Shown: one piece after another, positions 9,619 to 20,525 of the stretch
Layout of the letters: every line of letters begins with the position of its first letter
Numbering within the stretch: the first letter of the stretch is position 1
Assembly (NCBI RefSeq): GCF_000150955.2
Contig: NC_011670.1
Span: 551,953-615,952 of the forward strand
Reading direction: 5' to 3'
DNA: 64,000 nt
Source of the DNA: Phaeodactylum tricornutum CCAP 1055/1
Taxonomy: Eukaryota; Bacillariophyta; Bacillariophyceae; Surirellales; Neidiaceae
Translations under genes and position numbers: made by a program
Notes under the pieces: generated by a model
The model's input: only the letters and a program-made list of their open reading frames with translations
Told to the model about the DNA's origin: nothing
Database searches by the model: none

Positions 9619-10829
9619 ATGCAGTCCATTCGTTCACTCGTCGCGGCTCTGCTGCTCCTTACCGTTGGCTTTTCGCACGCGCAGCAGAGACTCAACGAGT
9701 ACAAGGTACGTGCGTACGTGTACGATTTTCGTTGAGGAACGGTCGAATCCGTTCCAACTCTTGAAACACACACTCCAAAACGAACGAATACCGGACCATA
9801 TCGAACACTGACCCTCCTGCGTACTCATATTGCTATCTATACCCCCACATCCACATCCACTAGGTACTCGCCGGTCACTCCCAGCGCGAATCCTACACCT
9901 CGCCACTCCCCTACACGTACCTGGACACGGACACTCTACCCGATCGTTTTTCCTGGGGTGGCAATCTCACCAAATCATTAAATCAGCACATTCCGCAGTA
10001 CTGCGGCTCGTGTTGGGCACACGGGGCCTTGTCCGCCCTCGCCGATCGCATCAAGATTGCCCGTCAGGGCCTCGGGGACGAAATCAACCTTTCCATCCAG
10101 TACGTACTCAACTGTGCCGCACACACGGCAGGTTCCTGCCACGGCGGTTCCCACACGGGCGTGTACGAGTTCGTCCACCGTCAAGGATTCATTCCCTACG
10201 AAACCTGTATGCCCTACATTGCCTGTAGCACGGATTCGACCGACGGATTTTGCGGACACGTCGATACGTCCTGTACGGCACTCAACACTTGCCGGACCTG
10301 CGACGCGTCCGGAACTTGTCGGGCCATTACGGCCTTCCCCAACGCCACCGTGGCCGAGTACGGGACCTACAGTTACTTTACCGGTGGATTCGGCGCCGTG
10401 GCGGAACAAATCAAGGCCGAAATATACGCGCGTGGACCCGTTGCTACCGGCGTCAACGCTGAACCCATTGTCAATTACGCCGGCGGTGTCGTAAACAATA
10501 CGAAAATTTGGAACATGATGGTGAATCACGTGGTTTCTATCGTGGGTTGGGACATGGATGAGGAAACGGGACAGCAACACTGGATTGTCCGCAACTCCTG
10601 GGGACAGTATTGGGGAGAAATGGGATTTTTCCGGATCGTCATGGGGAAGAACGCCCTGGGTATTGAGTCGGAAGTGGCCTGGGCAACGCCAGGAACCTTT
10701 ACTGTGGAAAACGTTCCCTGTTACGAAGATGGATCTAACTGCAGTGACGAGGACGGTGTCACGACCATGACCTATCGAGATCCGTCTCTTGAATTGGCTG
10801 CCGGCGGTAGCACCAATCTCCGACACTGA
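9619..10829 (+). CDS. Cathepsin X/Z-like papain-family cysteine protease, copy A
   Basis: Two exons are inferred: 9619-9705 and 9864-10829, with a 158-nt phase-0 intron (GTACGT...CTAG). Together they give 350 residues. Exon 1 encodes a signal peptide (MQSIRSLVAALLLLTVGFSHA). Exon 2 carries HIPQYCGSCWAHG: the catalytic Cys sits in CGSCW, and the preceding HIP matches the short loop that makes cathepsin X/Z a carboxypeptidase. The catalytic His (NHVVSIVGW) and Asn (VRNSWGQYWGEMGFF) are present. The propeptide is very short, as in cathepsin Z. It likely acts in lysosome, vacuole or outside the cell. A paralogue with the same structure lies 3 kb downstream. Confidence 0.88.
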
Positions 10830-10983
10830 GCTCCCGAGGTCCCCAACGCGCTCAAGACATGCCTCTCGACTATGCCAGGTATCACACAGTATTGGTGGGA
10901 TCATCCTCTTAAAAAATTTGTATTATTGAAAAAAATTGGATTTTCCAACAAGGGATTCCAAAATTCGCGGCCTCACGCTCGTT

Positions 10984-12459
10984 CTAAAATTGCAAAGATT
11001 CCTCGCCGTGTCCAAAGACTTGTTTGATCCGCAGCACGACTTCTTCCAACGTTTCGTCGAGACCGGCCACGGGCCAGAAGAGGTCCGTCAGGATACGTTC
11101 GCGCTTGACCTTGTCGACTTGCCGCATGGCGTCGCGCAGTTCCGCCGGCGTGTAGCCGGCACGTTTCAACAACAGATACCGTCGGACGTTGTAGGAGAGG
11201 ATCATATCCGAGACGTGCCGGCGCGGCACGCGGGATGTTTCGTACTCGTCCACGTTGCGCGTTTCCTGATCGTGGTAGTCCCAACCCAACTGAATCGGAG
11301 GCCCGTACGAGCAACTCGGGTGATCGGACAGCTCGATCGAAAACTCGCGGGTTTCGAGTGTGCCGAAACTGACGGTGCGTTTCAGATCCGGTCCGTCCAG
11401 ATCGGAGGGGACGCTACCGAACTGGTTTTGCGGCTTGCAACAGGGAATGGAAGAAACGCGCTTCAAGGAGGGTTTGCGGGGTAAATTGGCCGTCGCCGTG
11501 TATGATTTAGTGGGCAGCGACAGGGCTCGGTCGTTCGTGGTGAGACGGGCAAAGTGACCCTCCACTCCCACCGAGACACCATCTTCCTCGTCGTCCATTC
11601 CGACGGTGGACACATCAAAACTGTTTTCGCTAGCGTGTTTGTGTACCAGGGGACTAAAAATGGGTCGTCGTTGTGGTGATGGAGACCGGGAAGTGCGCAT
11701 GGGCGAAGTCGTGACCGGTGGTGGCGGTGACGGCTTGTGGGCATGGAGCCCGGCAGTGTGAGGGGGAGTTGCAACGTGGCTCCAAACATTGGGAACGACG
11801 AGCATCCCCAACAATTCGTTGACGACTTGCTGCGCGGCCTGTTGTCTCTGCTCGTGACTTCGTGCGCCCAAAGGTTCACTCGGTAGAGAATTCTCCGTTG
11901 GTAAATTCTCGTCGGGACGGGCAGTACTATACTCCAATTCCGATGCGGCTTCTTCGGGAACCGCGGCGGGAAGCACGTGAAAGGTGTCACTGCTGGTAGC
12001 GGTAGTGGCCGTCGGAGACCACGATCCTGGCGGAGACGACCGTCGGAGAACGTGTTTTGGGTAAAAAATATTGTTCTGATTGTTATTGCGGTTGCCGCCA
12101 GCACCAAGGGACAGCCCAGTGGTGTGTGCTTGCAGTATCGGCGGGAGAATAATTTCGCCAATGTTTCTATCCTGAACCATTCCGGGTGGATGATAGGATT
12201 TCGCGGTCGCCAGGGTGAAGTGGTCGAAGCGTCGCTGGCGAGCATCACTGCCGACTTTGTCCTCTACGTGGGTGGGGCCGTTGTTGCGGTTCCCATCCGG
12301 CGGGGGTGATTCGTTTTCGGCATCACTGTGACTCCGTTCGGTGCGAGGCGTACCCAAGCACGCCACTACACGCCAATCACGTTCGCACCATTCGTCGGAC
12401 AGATTCGGTGTACTAAACACGCGTGGATACAGAGACGAGGACCCACCGTCCATTGGCAT
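10984..12459 (-). CDS. Hypothetical protein between the two cathepsin genes
   Basis: The first in-frame ATG is at 12459, with a second at 12453, giving about 491 residues; the frame upstream opens on TTG. The first 400 residues are low complexity, rich in Ser, Pro and Asn, with basic and acidic patches. The C-terminal 70 residues are ordered and charged: VRRYLLLKRAGYTPAELRDA, then RQVDKVKRERILTDLFWPV and a final helix. Before that, KRTVSFGTLETREFSIELSDHP looks like a short regulatory motif. I do not recognise a named family. A signalling or scaffold role is only a guess. The stop is about 150 bp from that of cathepsin copy A, so the pair is convergent. Confidence 0.6.
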   Translation of the reverse strand: MPMDGGSSSLYPRVFSTPNLSDEWCERDWRVVACLGTPRTERSHSDAENESPPPDGNRNNGPTHVEDKVGSDARQRRFDHFTLATAKSYHPPGMVQDRNIGEIILPPILQAHTTGLSLGAGGNRNNNQNNIFYPKHVLRRSSPPGSWSPTATTATSSDTFHVLPAAVPEEAASELEYSTARPDENLPTENSLPSEPLGARSHEQRQQAAQQVVNELLGMLVVPNVWSHVATPPHTAGLHAHKPSPPPPVTTSPMRTSRSPSPQRRPIFSPLVHKHASENSFDVSTVGMDDEEDGVSVGVEGHFARLTTNDRALSLPTKSYTATANLPRKPSLKRVSSIPCCKPQNQFGSVPSDLDGPDLKRTVSFGTLETREFSIELSDHPSCSYGPPIQLGWDYHDQETRNVDEYETSRVPRRHVSDMILSYNVRRYLLLKRAGYTPAELRDAMRQVDKVKRERILTDLFWPVAGLDETLEEVVLRIKQVFGHGEESLQF

Positions 12460-13564
12460 TTTGGGTTGGCATGGTACGTGCAGTTCTTGTTGTTGTTTGT
12501 TGCTGCCAATCTCGTTCGACGCTTTGCAGAGTTGACGCGAGCTCGTGCAAATTCTCCGGCATGGAAAGACTACGCATCTTTGACGAACACCAACGAAAGA
12601 CGTTCCACGCAATTCTGGGGGGAACGTCCAATGGCGTCAAACACCCTCCCTCCGATCGCGTACGCGTTCACGAGTGGGAGTACCTGTCGACCCACACACA
12701 CACACCCCTAGAGTCCAAGGTGGAAGCGTCGAATAGCAAGAATGTGTGGAATGTGTCGGTATTCTATTCCAAGGCGCTCGTGTAAGGTACCGGTGTAGTG
12801 TTTATTGTGGGAAACGGTCCAAGTTTTGTCTATATATGCACACACTTTCTCACACCTCGCGCACAAACGCACGGAACCCAAAAAAATCGTCCCAACGCGA
12901 ACGCGAATCCGATCCGTTTTCCCCGTGCCGGATCGGCACGGCACGCACACCGTAGAAAGGGGAATCTCACTACCCAATGTCTGTCGGGACTGGAATTGTC
13001 CTGGTCCCAAATTTCGGATCGGAAGTTCCGACGACACGGGTCGGACCCTGACGTGTGAAACATGGTACCTTTGGATTGGCTACTATAATATCCCAGTTCG
13101 GATTCATTGCAGTACTGCCGATCCGGTTTCGGGAAGCAGGGACGTTGGTTAGTTCGTCATACCCACGCGCGGTTGGTTACCCCTCAAGCCACAGCGCTCA
13201 CTGGAGTATAGTTTGAAAATTATTCAATATTTCAATAATTTCAAATATCAGTCAGGTTTAGGGTGGCGGAAAATCCAGTCATCTCGAGGGTGTCAAAATT
13301 GGTTCGTGCCTTGTTGTCTACAGTTAGATGATCCCGGTACTACGGTGCTGCGCTGTCAAAAGCACAGTAGTTCCGTGCCCCGTGCAATAATTATAACGTC
13401 TACTAGTAGAGAGAGACACGCGCTCGTGATGCCCCCCCAAAATGCTCGGGATCTTGGTCGTTGTTCTCGAACGAACCCAACACACACACACACAAATTCT
13501 GCTGGCGATTCTCCCATTGTCCTCCCGGTTCGTTTGCCTTTCCCGTCACGACTATAACCACAAG
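12460..13564. other. Intergenic between unknown gene and cathepsin copy B
   Basis: About 1.1 kb. It holds CA microsatellites near 12692-12706 and 13481-13494 and a small perfect hairpin (GTGCCGGATCGGCAC) near 12925. AT-rich DNA (about 13213-13255) precedes the cathepsin start. No gene was recognised. Confidence 0.4.
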
Positions 13565-14904
13565 ATGAAGCTTTCCTTCCTTGCATTCCCCACCATCGTT
13601 TGGGTAGCTGCTATTGCGGGAGTCGAAGGCACTTACCGTTCCGAAATTCAGGTACGTTTTCCGGTATGTTCCGTTCCATTGACACGAGTCTGACGGCCCC
13701 GAGAGTGATGGATCGTACGAAGAATTGTGTACTTTTGCGGGAACCGTGAGTGACGATGCACGTTGGATGGGTTGGATTGTTGGATCGCTGTAAAATCCTG
13801 ACCAATCCTGTCGTCGCAACCGGACTCCCGTTGCATGTTTCGCTTCACACACACACACACACAAGTTTTCTCACGATCTTTCTCACGCTACAGATCCGCC
13901 CCGATGCGGTCCACAACAATTACGCATCCCCACTCCCGCACACGTATCTGTCCGAGGCTTCTTCCTTGCCGGACAATTTCTCCTGGGCCAACGTGAACGG
14001 CGTTTCCTACCTGACCCATTCGTTGAATCAGCACATTCCGCAGTACTGCGGCTCGTGTTGGGCGCACGGGGCACTGTCCGCCCTCGCCGATCGAATCAAG
14101 ATTGCGCGGCTGGGACAAGGCGATGATATCAATCTTTCCATCCAGTATATTCTCAATTGTGGGGGTGGTCTGGCCGGTTCCTGTCACGGCGGGTACCACA
14201 CCTCCACCTACGAGTTCATTCAGCAAGTCGGCTACGTGCCCTACGATACCTGCATGAGCTACCTGGCCTGCAGTGAAGAATCGACCGAAGGCTTTTGTCC
14301 GCAGCTCGATACTTCCTGCACGCCGGACAATACCTGCCGGACCTGCGATACTTTTGCCGGGATGGGCGGAGCGTGCTCCCGGATTGATTACTTTCCCAAC
14401 GCCACCGTGGCCGAATACGGTTTGATCGATCTCGACGACTTTGTCGTGCACAAGATTCAGACGGAATTGTACGTGCGCGGACCGGTGGCCGCCACCATTA
14501 ATGCCGAACCCATTGTCGAGTACGCCGGCGGCGTCTTTGGTGAAGACGGGCATTCCCAACGGACCAACCACATTGTCAGTATCACCGGATGGGGCACCGA
14601 TGAAGACACGGGCAAACTCTACTGGATTGTACGCAACAGCTGGGGACAGTACTGGGGCGAAATGGGATTTATGCGCATCGAAGCCGGCAAGAATCTTTTG
14701 GGCATTGAAGGCGAGGTGGCCTGGGCGACGCCCGGGTCCTTCACGACCCAGAACTTTCCCTGTAGTGAAGACGGCAAGAATTGCAAGATCGAGGAACCGG
14801 TCGGTGCCGTGATCACGCAACAGTACGTCGATCCCAGTACCGATGTGGCGACGATCCAGCGCCGTTTGCAAAAGGATGTGGCCCAATCCCGTTTGCGCGC
14901 TTAG
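13565..14904 (+). CDS. Cathepsin X/Z-like papain-family cysteine protease, copy B
   Basis: Two exons are inferred: 13565-13651 and 13894-14904, with a 242-nt phase-0 intron (GTACGT...ACAG) that contains a CA microsatellite near 13846. They give 365 residues. Exon 1 encodes a signal peptide (MKLSFLAFPTIVWVAAIAGVEG). Exon 2 carries the same HIPQYCGSCWAHG active-site block as copy A, the catalytic His (TNHIVSITGWG) and Asn (VRNSWGQYWGEMGFM). Both copies have exactly 29 codons in exon 1 and the same intron phase, so they arose by duplication. A long open frame on the opposite strand (13888-15276) is a shadow of this gene. Confidence 0.88.
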
Positions 14905-15206
14905 AAAAGAACCAAGTCGAGAGGATGGACAGAGCGTCTGGATAAAAAGGCGTAAACACCGCAATACATTGGGAATAGAAACCGATAAGAATAGCAAGCG
15001 AAAAGTATTGTAATAAAGGGTGCCGTACAAACGTCCTCGCTCTCTACATGCAAGGAGAGAGTCGTGGTCAACTTTTGTTAAAGCTAATATTGGCGAAAGC
15101 ACCCATACTACACAAACAGGTGTTCCAAAATACAATACTTCATCCATGCGCCTCTCTAATTTATAAAATGCAATTTTGGACAATGCCTTATGCAAGTTGA
15201 AATGGA
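14905..15206. other. Short convergent intergenic spacer
   Basis: About 300 bp of 3' flanking DNA between cathepsin copy B and the first PDZ gene. Nothing distinctive was seen. Confidence 0.3.
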
Positions 15207-16154
15207 TTATCCCAAAGACTGGACGGCACTGGCGGCACCGGCCAAGACGCCGAACCCCAAGGCCAACGTCGTCCACAAGGTGCGTTGCGCTTCACACGCG
15301 AGCACCACGGCGGATTCCGCTTGCGGACGCGAGACGATTGTACAGAATTCCCTTGACATACTAATCCATTTGGCAGCTTCTTTTAGTTGCCAGCCTCCGT
15401 CGCAGGGGAGATCGTTGATACTCAAACACCGGTGTCCGGGTTGCAGCAGACTCTGGGCAAAGACGCCGCCACCGTTGATGCGCGACACCACCAGAGCACC
15501 GCGTTTGGTCTTGAGAGCCACGCCGAACTTTGAGATACCGCTGGATCGCTGTATACTGGTGGAAACAATGTGCGGATCACCGCCCTTGTGACGGACAATG
15601 ATGTCCACCCAACGCGGTGCCATCGCTACTGCCTGGGCTACTTTGGTTGCTTTGGCTAGGAGCATAGCCTTGCCGTTGACGGATAGAACTCGATCACCGA
15701 CGCAAAGGTTTGACTTGGCAAACAGCCCATTGGGATCAATCCATGATATGACGACTCCACTGTTGTTGCCTACCGGCTTGAACCGGAGACCAACTTTTTC
15801 GGACGGAGAGGATTTTCGAATGCGGGCAAAGAGAAACTCGGCACGGGAATACGCAACGCCGGTTTCTAAATGGAAAGTATACGAGCGATCACGAGTCTGT
15901 GAGCCTGGTATTAGGGATTCTGTCAAGGCAGACGCGGTTGCGGTGGGGAGATCACCGTCGGGATCGTCGTGATACGCCCGCTCAAGGTTGAAGATGTCTT
16001 CGTCGTCGGAACTATCGGCTCCGTCGGTCTCAATCAGCGCATCTTCGCTCAAATGCACAATCTTTGATCCCGTTAGCCATGTTTCATCGGTGAGAGCCGC
16101 ATAATCTGTGTTGGATGAACGGCACGCGCAGTTGCCAAGCTGTACAGTTGTCAT
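15207..16154 (-). CDS. Double PDZ-like protein with C-terminal membrane anchor, copy 1
   Basis: The 315-residue reading starts at the ATG at 16154; the codon opening the frame upstream is TTG. After an acidic N terminus there are two PDZ-like domains. The first, about residues 100-175, has SGVVISWIDPNGLFAKSNLCVGDRVLSVNG cut by the usual PDZ turns. The second, about 190-265, has GALVVSRINGGGVFAQSLL and a degenerate LSINDLPC. PDZ domains bind short C-terminal peptides. The last 30 residues (TLALGFGVLAGAASAVQSLG) form a hydrophobic segment that ends the protein, which suggests tail anchoring with the PDZ domains in the cytosol. The next gene is a paralogue on the same strand. Confidence 0.7.
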   Translation of the reverse strand: MTTVQLGNCACRSSNTDYAALTDETWLTGSKIVHLSEDALIETDGADSSDDEDIFNLERAYHDDPDGDLPTATASALTESLIPGSQTRDRSYTFHLETGVAYSRAEFLFARIRKSSPSEKVGLRFKPVGNNSGVVISWIDPNGLFAKSNLCVGDRVLSVNGKAMLLAKATKVAQAVAMAPRWVDIIVRHKGGDPHIVSTSIQRSSGISKFGVALKTKRGALVVSRINGGGVFAQSLLQPGHRCLSINDLPCDGGWQLKEAAKWISMSREFCTIVSRPQAESAVVLACEAQRTLWTTLALGFGVLAGAASAVQSLG

Positions 16155-16816
16155 GATCAAACGTTGGAAGGGTTCTGAAAATAGCGTACTGATTAACGTT
16201 ATGAAACAGTAAGGTAAAATAAGGTGGTTGGAGTGACAGTGAGCTCGGGCCGAATGTGAAGTTCCGTTCGCGGTGAGCGATCGTTAGAAACGCAGCGTAG
16301 CAATCTTACTCACCTCCTTCTACGCCGCTCTCCTTCCTGATTGGATGAGAATCGAACCAGTCTTGGAAAGTCGAAGAAACCGTTGGAGCCGTTACCACGA
16401 ACACTTCCTTCCTGCGCTGGACTGAAATCTTCATTCAAACGTTCACTACGTCACTTGAAGTTTCCGAACATGAATCAAATTCAGCCTGACGTTGACTTAT
16501 TTAGTACGCGACTGGAAATACTGACGAGGTATGACAGCGTCTCACGTGGATACTCTCGAACATCACATTTTGGTAGGGACCGAAGTGATCGCGTTGACTA
16601 TGAGAACCGTGTGGAGCGCTAATCGAAGTTTTGTCAGGCTAACATCTGAAAAGCGATGTATGAATCTAACCTTTTCATCAATATTCTTTAGCTTAGTCAA
16701 TCTAGCAGTACACAACATTAATACTTTGGCCACCCGTGTCCGGCAACATTCAGGTAGCCGGCTTTTCGCAAAGACCTATCTAGTGTATTAATCCATTTGT
16801 AGAAAGAATGAATTCT
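16155..16816. other. Intergenic between the two PDZ genes
   Basis: About 660 bp holding the promoter of PDZ copy 1 and the 3' flank of copy 2. A TGACAGTGA word lies near 16230, upstream of the copy 1 start. Small ORFs here have no recognisable content. Confidence 0.35.
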
Positions 16817-17776
16817 TTAACTTTTGTTGGCCCTCGTAATGGCAATTCCAATAATCAGCAAGGACATGATAATCATCCAAGTGCAAACACACGCGTGCGA
16901 GCTCAGCAGCATTTCCGGTGCTGCATGGTTCACCCCAGTCTCATCCGAGGTCAATACCATGCCTGTTGAATGCTGCGTCTCCGTCACAATTGTTATGTAC
17001 CGCGGAGCGGCACGAATGAGTCCAATGGCGACGGATGGTTCCACACGTTGGCAGGGAACCTGATTGACCGCAATCACGCGGTCTCCTACATTCAGAAGGG
17101 AATGCGCAAATAGCCCCGACGCAATCACTTTTGATACTTCCAAATTACCGCGTGTGTTTCGTCCAATCCCGATTCCTACGGTAGATTCAGGCGTAGGCTT
17201 CTCGACCATGGTTTCGATCAAATTGGGTGAACGATTGGCGCCAGAGTTGTGCGCGACAATCGTCAACGTCCCTTCGGCTTGACGCAAGTAGGTTGCTGCG
17301 GTATCTTGAGTCATATCTGTACAGTTTTTTCCGTTGATGCTGAGAATCGTGTCGCCCACGCGCAGCGGAGAGTTTTGTAGGACACCGTCTCCGCGCAGAC
17401 TGGAGATCACGAGCTGACCGGGTCCGTCGCCCTCCCGAATCGCCATTCCAAGCTGGTCACCTACGGATCGCTTCATGATGGTCGCGCTAATAAACTCGGC
17501 ACGGCTTCCCGCAGGATAGGTAGTGATCGCCACCGGGTTTGGAATTTGGAACGCAATGGGTTGTAGATCTTCGACCGTTAGCACGACGTGTCCCTCTGCA
17601 TGATGAATGGAAGAGGATTCGACGGCGGTGGCTTCAGGAGCTTCTGCGATGACCACCGGAATGGTATTATCGTCGTGAGTTTCATGTTGGTGCACGTCAT
17701 GGAGCTGACCCTCTTCCATAAGTTCCGCTGTGACAGCCGTCATCGTAGGAACATCATCGGTGTTCATTTCGGACAT
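16817..17776 (-). CDS. Double PDZ protein with C-terminal membrane anchor, copy 2
   Basis: The 319-residue reading starts at the ATG at 17776 (MSEMNTDDVPTM); the frame extends upstream without an ATG. The first PDZ domain (about residues 95-180) shows GQLVISSLRGDGVLQNSPL and VGDTILSINGKNC, a textbook PDZ core. The second (about 195-275) shows GNLEVSKVIASGLFAHSLL and VGDRVIAVNQVPC. The C terminus ends with a strong transmembrane helix (CTWMIIMSLLIIGIAI) and a few basic residues, which fits a tail-anchored protein. Layout and order of parts match copy 1, so the two are tandem paralogues that have diverged widely. The peptide ligands are unknown. Confidence 0.75.
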   Translation of the reverse strand: MSEMNTDDVPTMTAVTAELMEEGQLHDVHQHETHDDNTIPVVIAEAPEATAVESSSIHHAEGHVVLTVEDLQPIAFQIPNPVAITTYPAGSRAEFISATIMKRSVGDQLGMAIREGDGPGQLVISSLRGDGVLQNSPLRVGDTILSINGKNCTDMTQDTAATYLRQAEGTLTIVAHNSGANRSPNLIETMVEKPTPESTVGIGIGRNTRGNLEVSKVIASGLFAHSLLNVGDRVIAVNQVPCQRVEPSVAIGLIRAAPRYITIVTETQHSTGMVLTSDETGVNHAAPEMLLSSHACVCTWMIIMSLLIIGIAITRANKS

Positions 17777-18804
17777 TCTAATTCTGCGGCCCCTGTTAAG
17801 ATGAAAAAACGAGAGAATCACGATGAGAACGAAAGCCTTTCACTAGCAGAACTAATATGTTTAATCTGGGCTCGAGGACAGTCAGATGCTCTACTCACGG
17901 TCTTTTGGAATGGCAATATGCTGCCCACACTTGGAGGCTGGAGGGTGTTGACCGGAGAGAAAAGAGATGCCTCGAATGGTGCCGGAAGAGGATACGGATT
18001 TCTCTCGGGTCAAGCTTGATAACGGGTTTGGTTGGAAGTCAGTCGCGGAAACTTCAATGGAGTGCCGCGAAAAAGAATCTTGAGGAATCCATGTGGCGTA
18101 GAACTCGATGGCACGATTAACCTCTTATAAAGCAGTGACCTGCTTGATAATGGATTTTGTCGCGACGACACATTGCACTAAGTATCCGACAATCAGTCTT
18201 AAAATTTGGCGACAGTGCACCAATCCGAAAGATGAGATAGTATCTGTAAAGACAGACAGACGCAACTCTGAGTTGAAAGAGACTTCACTGAGAGGGGAGA
18301 CATGCAAGTAGTGTAATGCACACAAGCCAGCGTGGTGCAAAAGCTTGCTTACATCATTCTTTCGAAATTGTATTTGGTTTGAACAAGCAAATGCCGGTCG
18401 CAATCCTAATCCAGCCATGAAGGTCAGACCAAGCCAACAGATGTAAGAGGAAGTTTGTCAGCTAGAAGAAGGTAAATACCTATCCACTGGACTCATTCTC
18501 CCGACAAAACACCGTCGAAAACTTACGTGGTTTTGGGTGCGTAAAACGTTCCGGTATGTGAGCTTGGTCTCCGAGTAAAGCAATCAAGCCAGTGAACAAA
18601 AGAACACAATATCAGAATTGTCTATTAGATCTACACTTTGTTCACTGCCAAACATTGACCCCCCTGCCATTTCACTGGGTTACGCCGCAAAGCACTGCAT
18701 ACAATGGTCATGCTTCTATGTAGGATATAGATTCATATTAATATAGCAGTATTCTTACTGTTAGATGCTGTGTTCCGCTTGAATTTGAATACTTAAAACG
18801 GATT

Positions 18805-18845
18805 CAATTTTCCCAAATAGAGTTATTTTCACCCCTGCTCATCCC
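18805..18845 (+). repeat. Solo copy of a MITE-like terminal repeat
   Basis: This roughly 40-bp stretch runs through TTTTCCCAAATAG and TTTTCACCCCTGCTCATCCC. It closely matches both ends of the inverted-repeat element at 41118-41453. No partner end was found nearby, so it may be a solo or decayed copy. Confidence 0.6.
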
Positions 18846-19816
18846 ATAATTGTGGATTTTCCCTTTTTTCTTTGACATGAGCTTCTAGAGAATGAAAAGC
18901 AAGCTGCCACATGAAGGGTTGTCTGGGTACTGGCAGTTGAATGGAAGGCTGCATCTGGGTTTATCGCATTAAGATACTTCCAAAATCTCAAAATGTCGGC
19001 ATAGTAGAACAAAAGAGTCAGGAAATTGGTACCCTCAATGACCTTTATTTGAAATCTTGTTCGCAGTGTAGACGTGATGCGACACTGAACTTTTCTGGAT
19101 TGTATGTAAAATTTCAAGATGTGCCTATTGCAATATAGGTTGGACCCATTCCCAAACAACTAAGTTGTCTAACAAATTGATTGCAGTTCTCCAGTGTAGT
19201 ACCCCATCATTTGGAAACATGCTTTCGCTGATAAAATTGCGGTGGTCGGGACTGAATCAAGAGCAGCCACAGAGACATTGAAAAGGGCGATGACTCTATA
19301 AATGTTTTGATGGCGTTATCCTATAGTGTGTTTGATTGAGATTCGTATCTGCAGCGGTATTCTGTCAGGTGACGGACGGATGGTGTCTTCGAGATCGTTT
19401 CACGATCTCAAAGACATTCCACTTACTTCCACTCGAGCGCAAACCGGCAATATCGGCTCTTTATCACATCATCGCACCCAGTTAACAGTGGTGGAATGTG
19501 AGAGCCTTTTTCGTCACTGTACAAAGTCTCAAAATAGCCTGACAGTTTGATAAGTTCCGTTGGGATCAGATTTCCCACTAAGCCAGATAAGAGCATGAAG
19601 AACTGCCATTTAGCCCTGATGTTTAAAAGATTAGGAGACGGAATATTGAAGCTACAAATCACGAACATGTTGATGGTTCCATTGGATCGTTTTCACGAGT
19701 TTTTCTTCTGATCGTTGATCAGTCGAGGAAATGTAATTGGTGTCGAATGTCGATGACACTTTAGAAGTAATAACAATATACTTTCGTACGTGACTATTAT
19801 TTATATGTTCTTCGGC

Positions 19817-20120
19817 TCCACTCGTGACCACCAAGACAGAATACTTCGGATTTGTATCAAGAGCAAATTAACAGTAAGGCAATATTGGGTCTCGGCTTCA
19901 TTTACCTCCAAAGATTTTAATGATCTGAATGCACTTACAGTTAGTAGACACCGAACCTTTTATCAGTCCACTCGTGACCACCAAGACAGAATACTTCGGA
20001 TTTGTATCAAGAGCAAATTAAGGCAATATTGGGTCGGCTTCATTTACATATAAAGATTATAATGATCTTTCGCAGGGTTTAGAATGCATGCACATAGCAG
20101 ATATCGAACCTTTTTTCAGT
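19817..20120 (+). repeat. Two-copy tandem duplication, period 150 bp
   Basis: Copy 1 starts at 19817 and copy 2 at 19967. The first 50 or so bases (from TCCACTCGTGACCACC) are identical; the rest is similar with small indels. Copy 1 has an extra ACAGTAA within an otherwise shared segment. Confidence 0.85.
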
Positions 20121-20525
20121 GCTCTTGATATAAAAATTTCAATATAGTTGTGTCCCTTTCATGTCAACTTTTCTTGAAACAATTAACCTCTCCATCTCGT
20201 GTTGGCTAAAAACAGTAATAGAATGACTTTCTTGAGAAAGTTGATTGGGCTCTTCGGGACTTCTGTTTCTCAAGGTAGCCAGCCCTCTAGTGTTTCCTTT
20301 GGGGAATCACTTGCATCTCAATTCGTGATTCTCACCACAACCAGTGGCGTTTACTGGTTTGGAATGACCCCCAATCACTATCTACTACGGCCTCTTCGTT
20401 TTCCGTGACTAGTGACCGTACCACTAGCCCATCAATTTTCTTCCAGTGTTTCCCCCAATATTTGCCAAGCAAAATTGTCTGAGACGAACATTTCGGCACA
20501 AAAGTCTCTTTACAAGGCCACGACA

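Larger units (their letters stand above)
17777..20525. other. Gene-poor 2.7-kb interval
   Basis: No convincing gene. It holds one end of a dispersed inverted-repeat element (18805-18845) and a 150-bp tandem doublet (19817-20120). Small ORFs such as 19326-19550 have no recognisable domain. Confidence 0.4.

Noticed and set aside
9978-10904. 308-aa minus-strand ORF opposite cathepsin copy A
   Set aside because: It mirrors the protease gene; the 462-aa frame opposite copy B behaves the same way, as expected from shared codon use rather than a real antisense gene.
12925-12940. GTGCCGGATCGGCAC palindrome as a regulatory site
   Set aside because: A single small hairpin with no matching copies or context.
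13888-15276. 462-aa minus-strand ORF opposite cathepsin copy B
   Set aside because: Shadow of the protease gene; no domain and no plausible signal.
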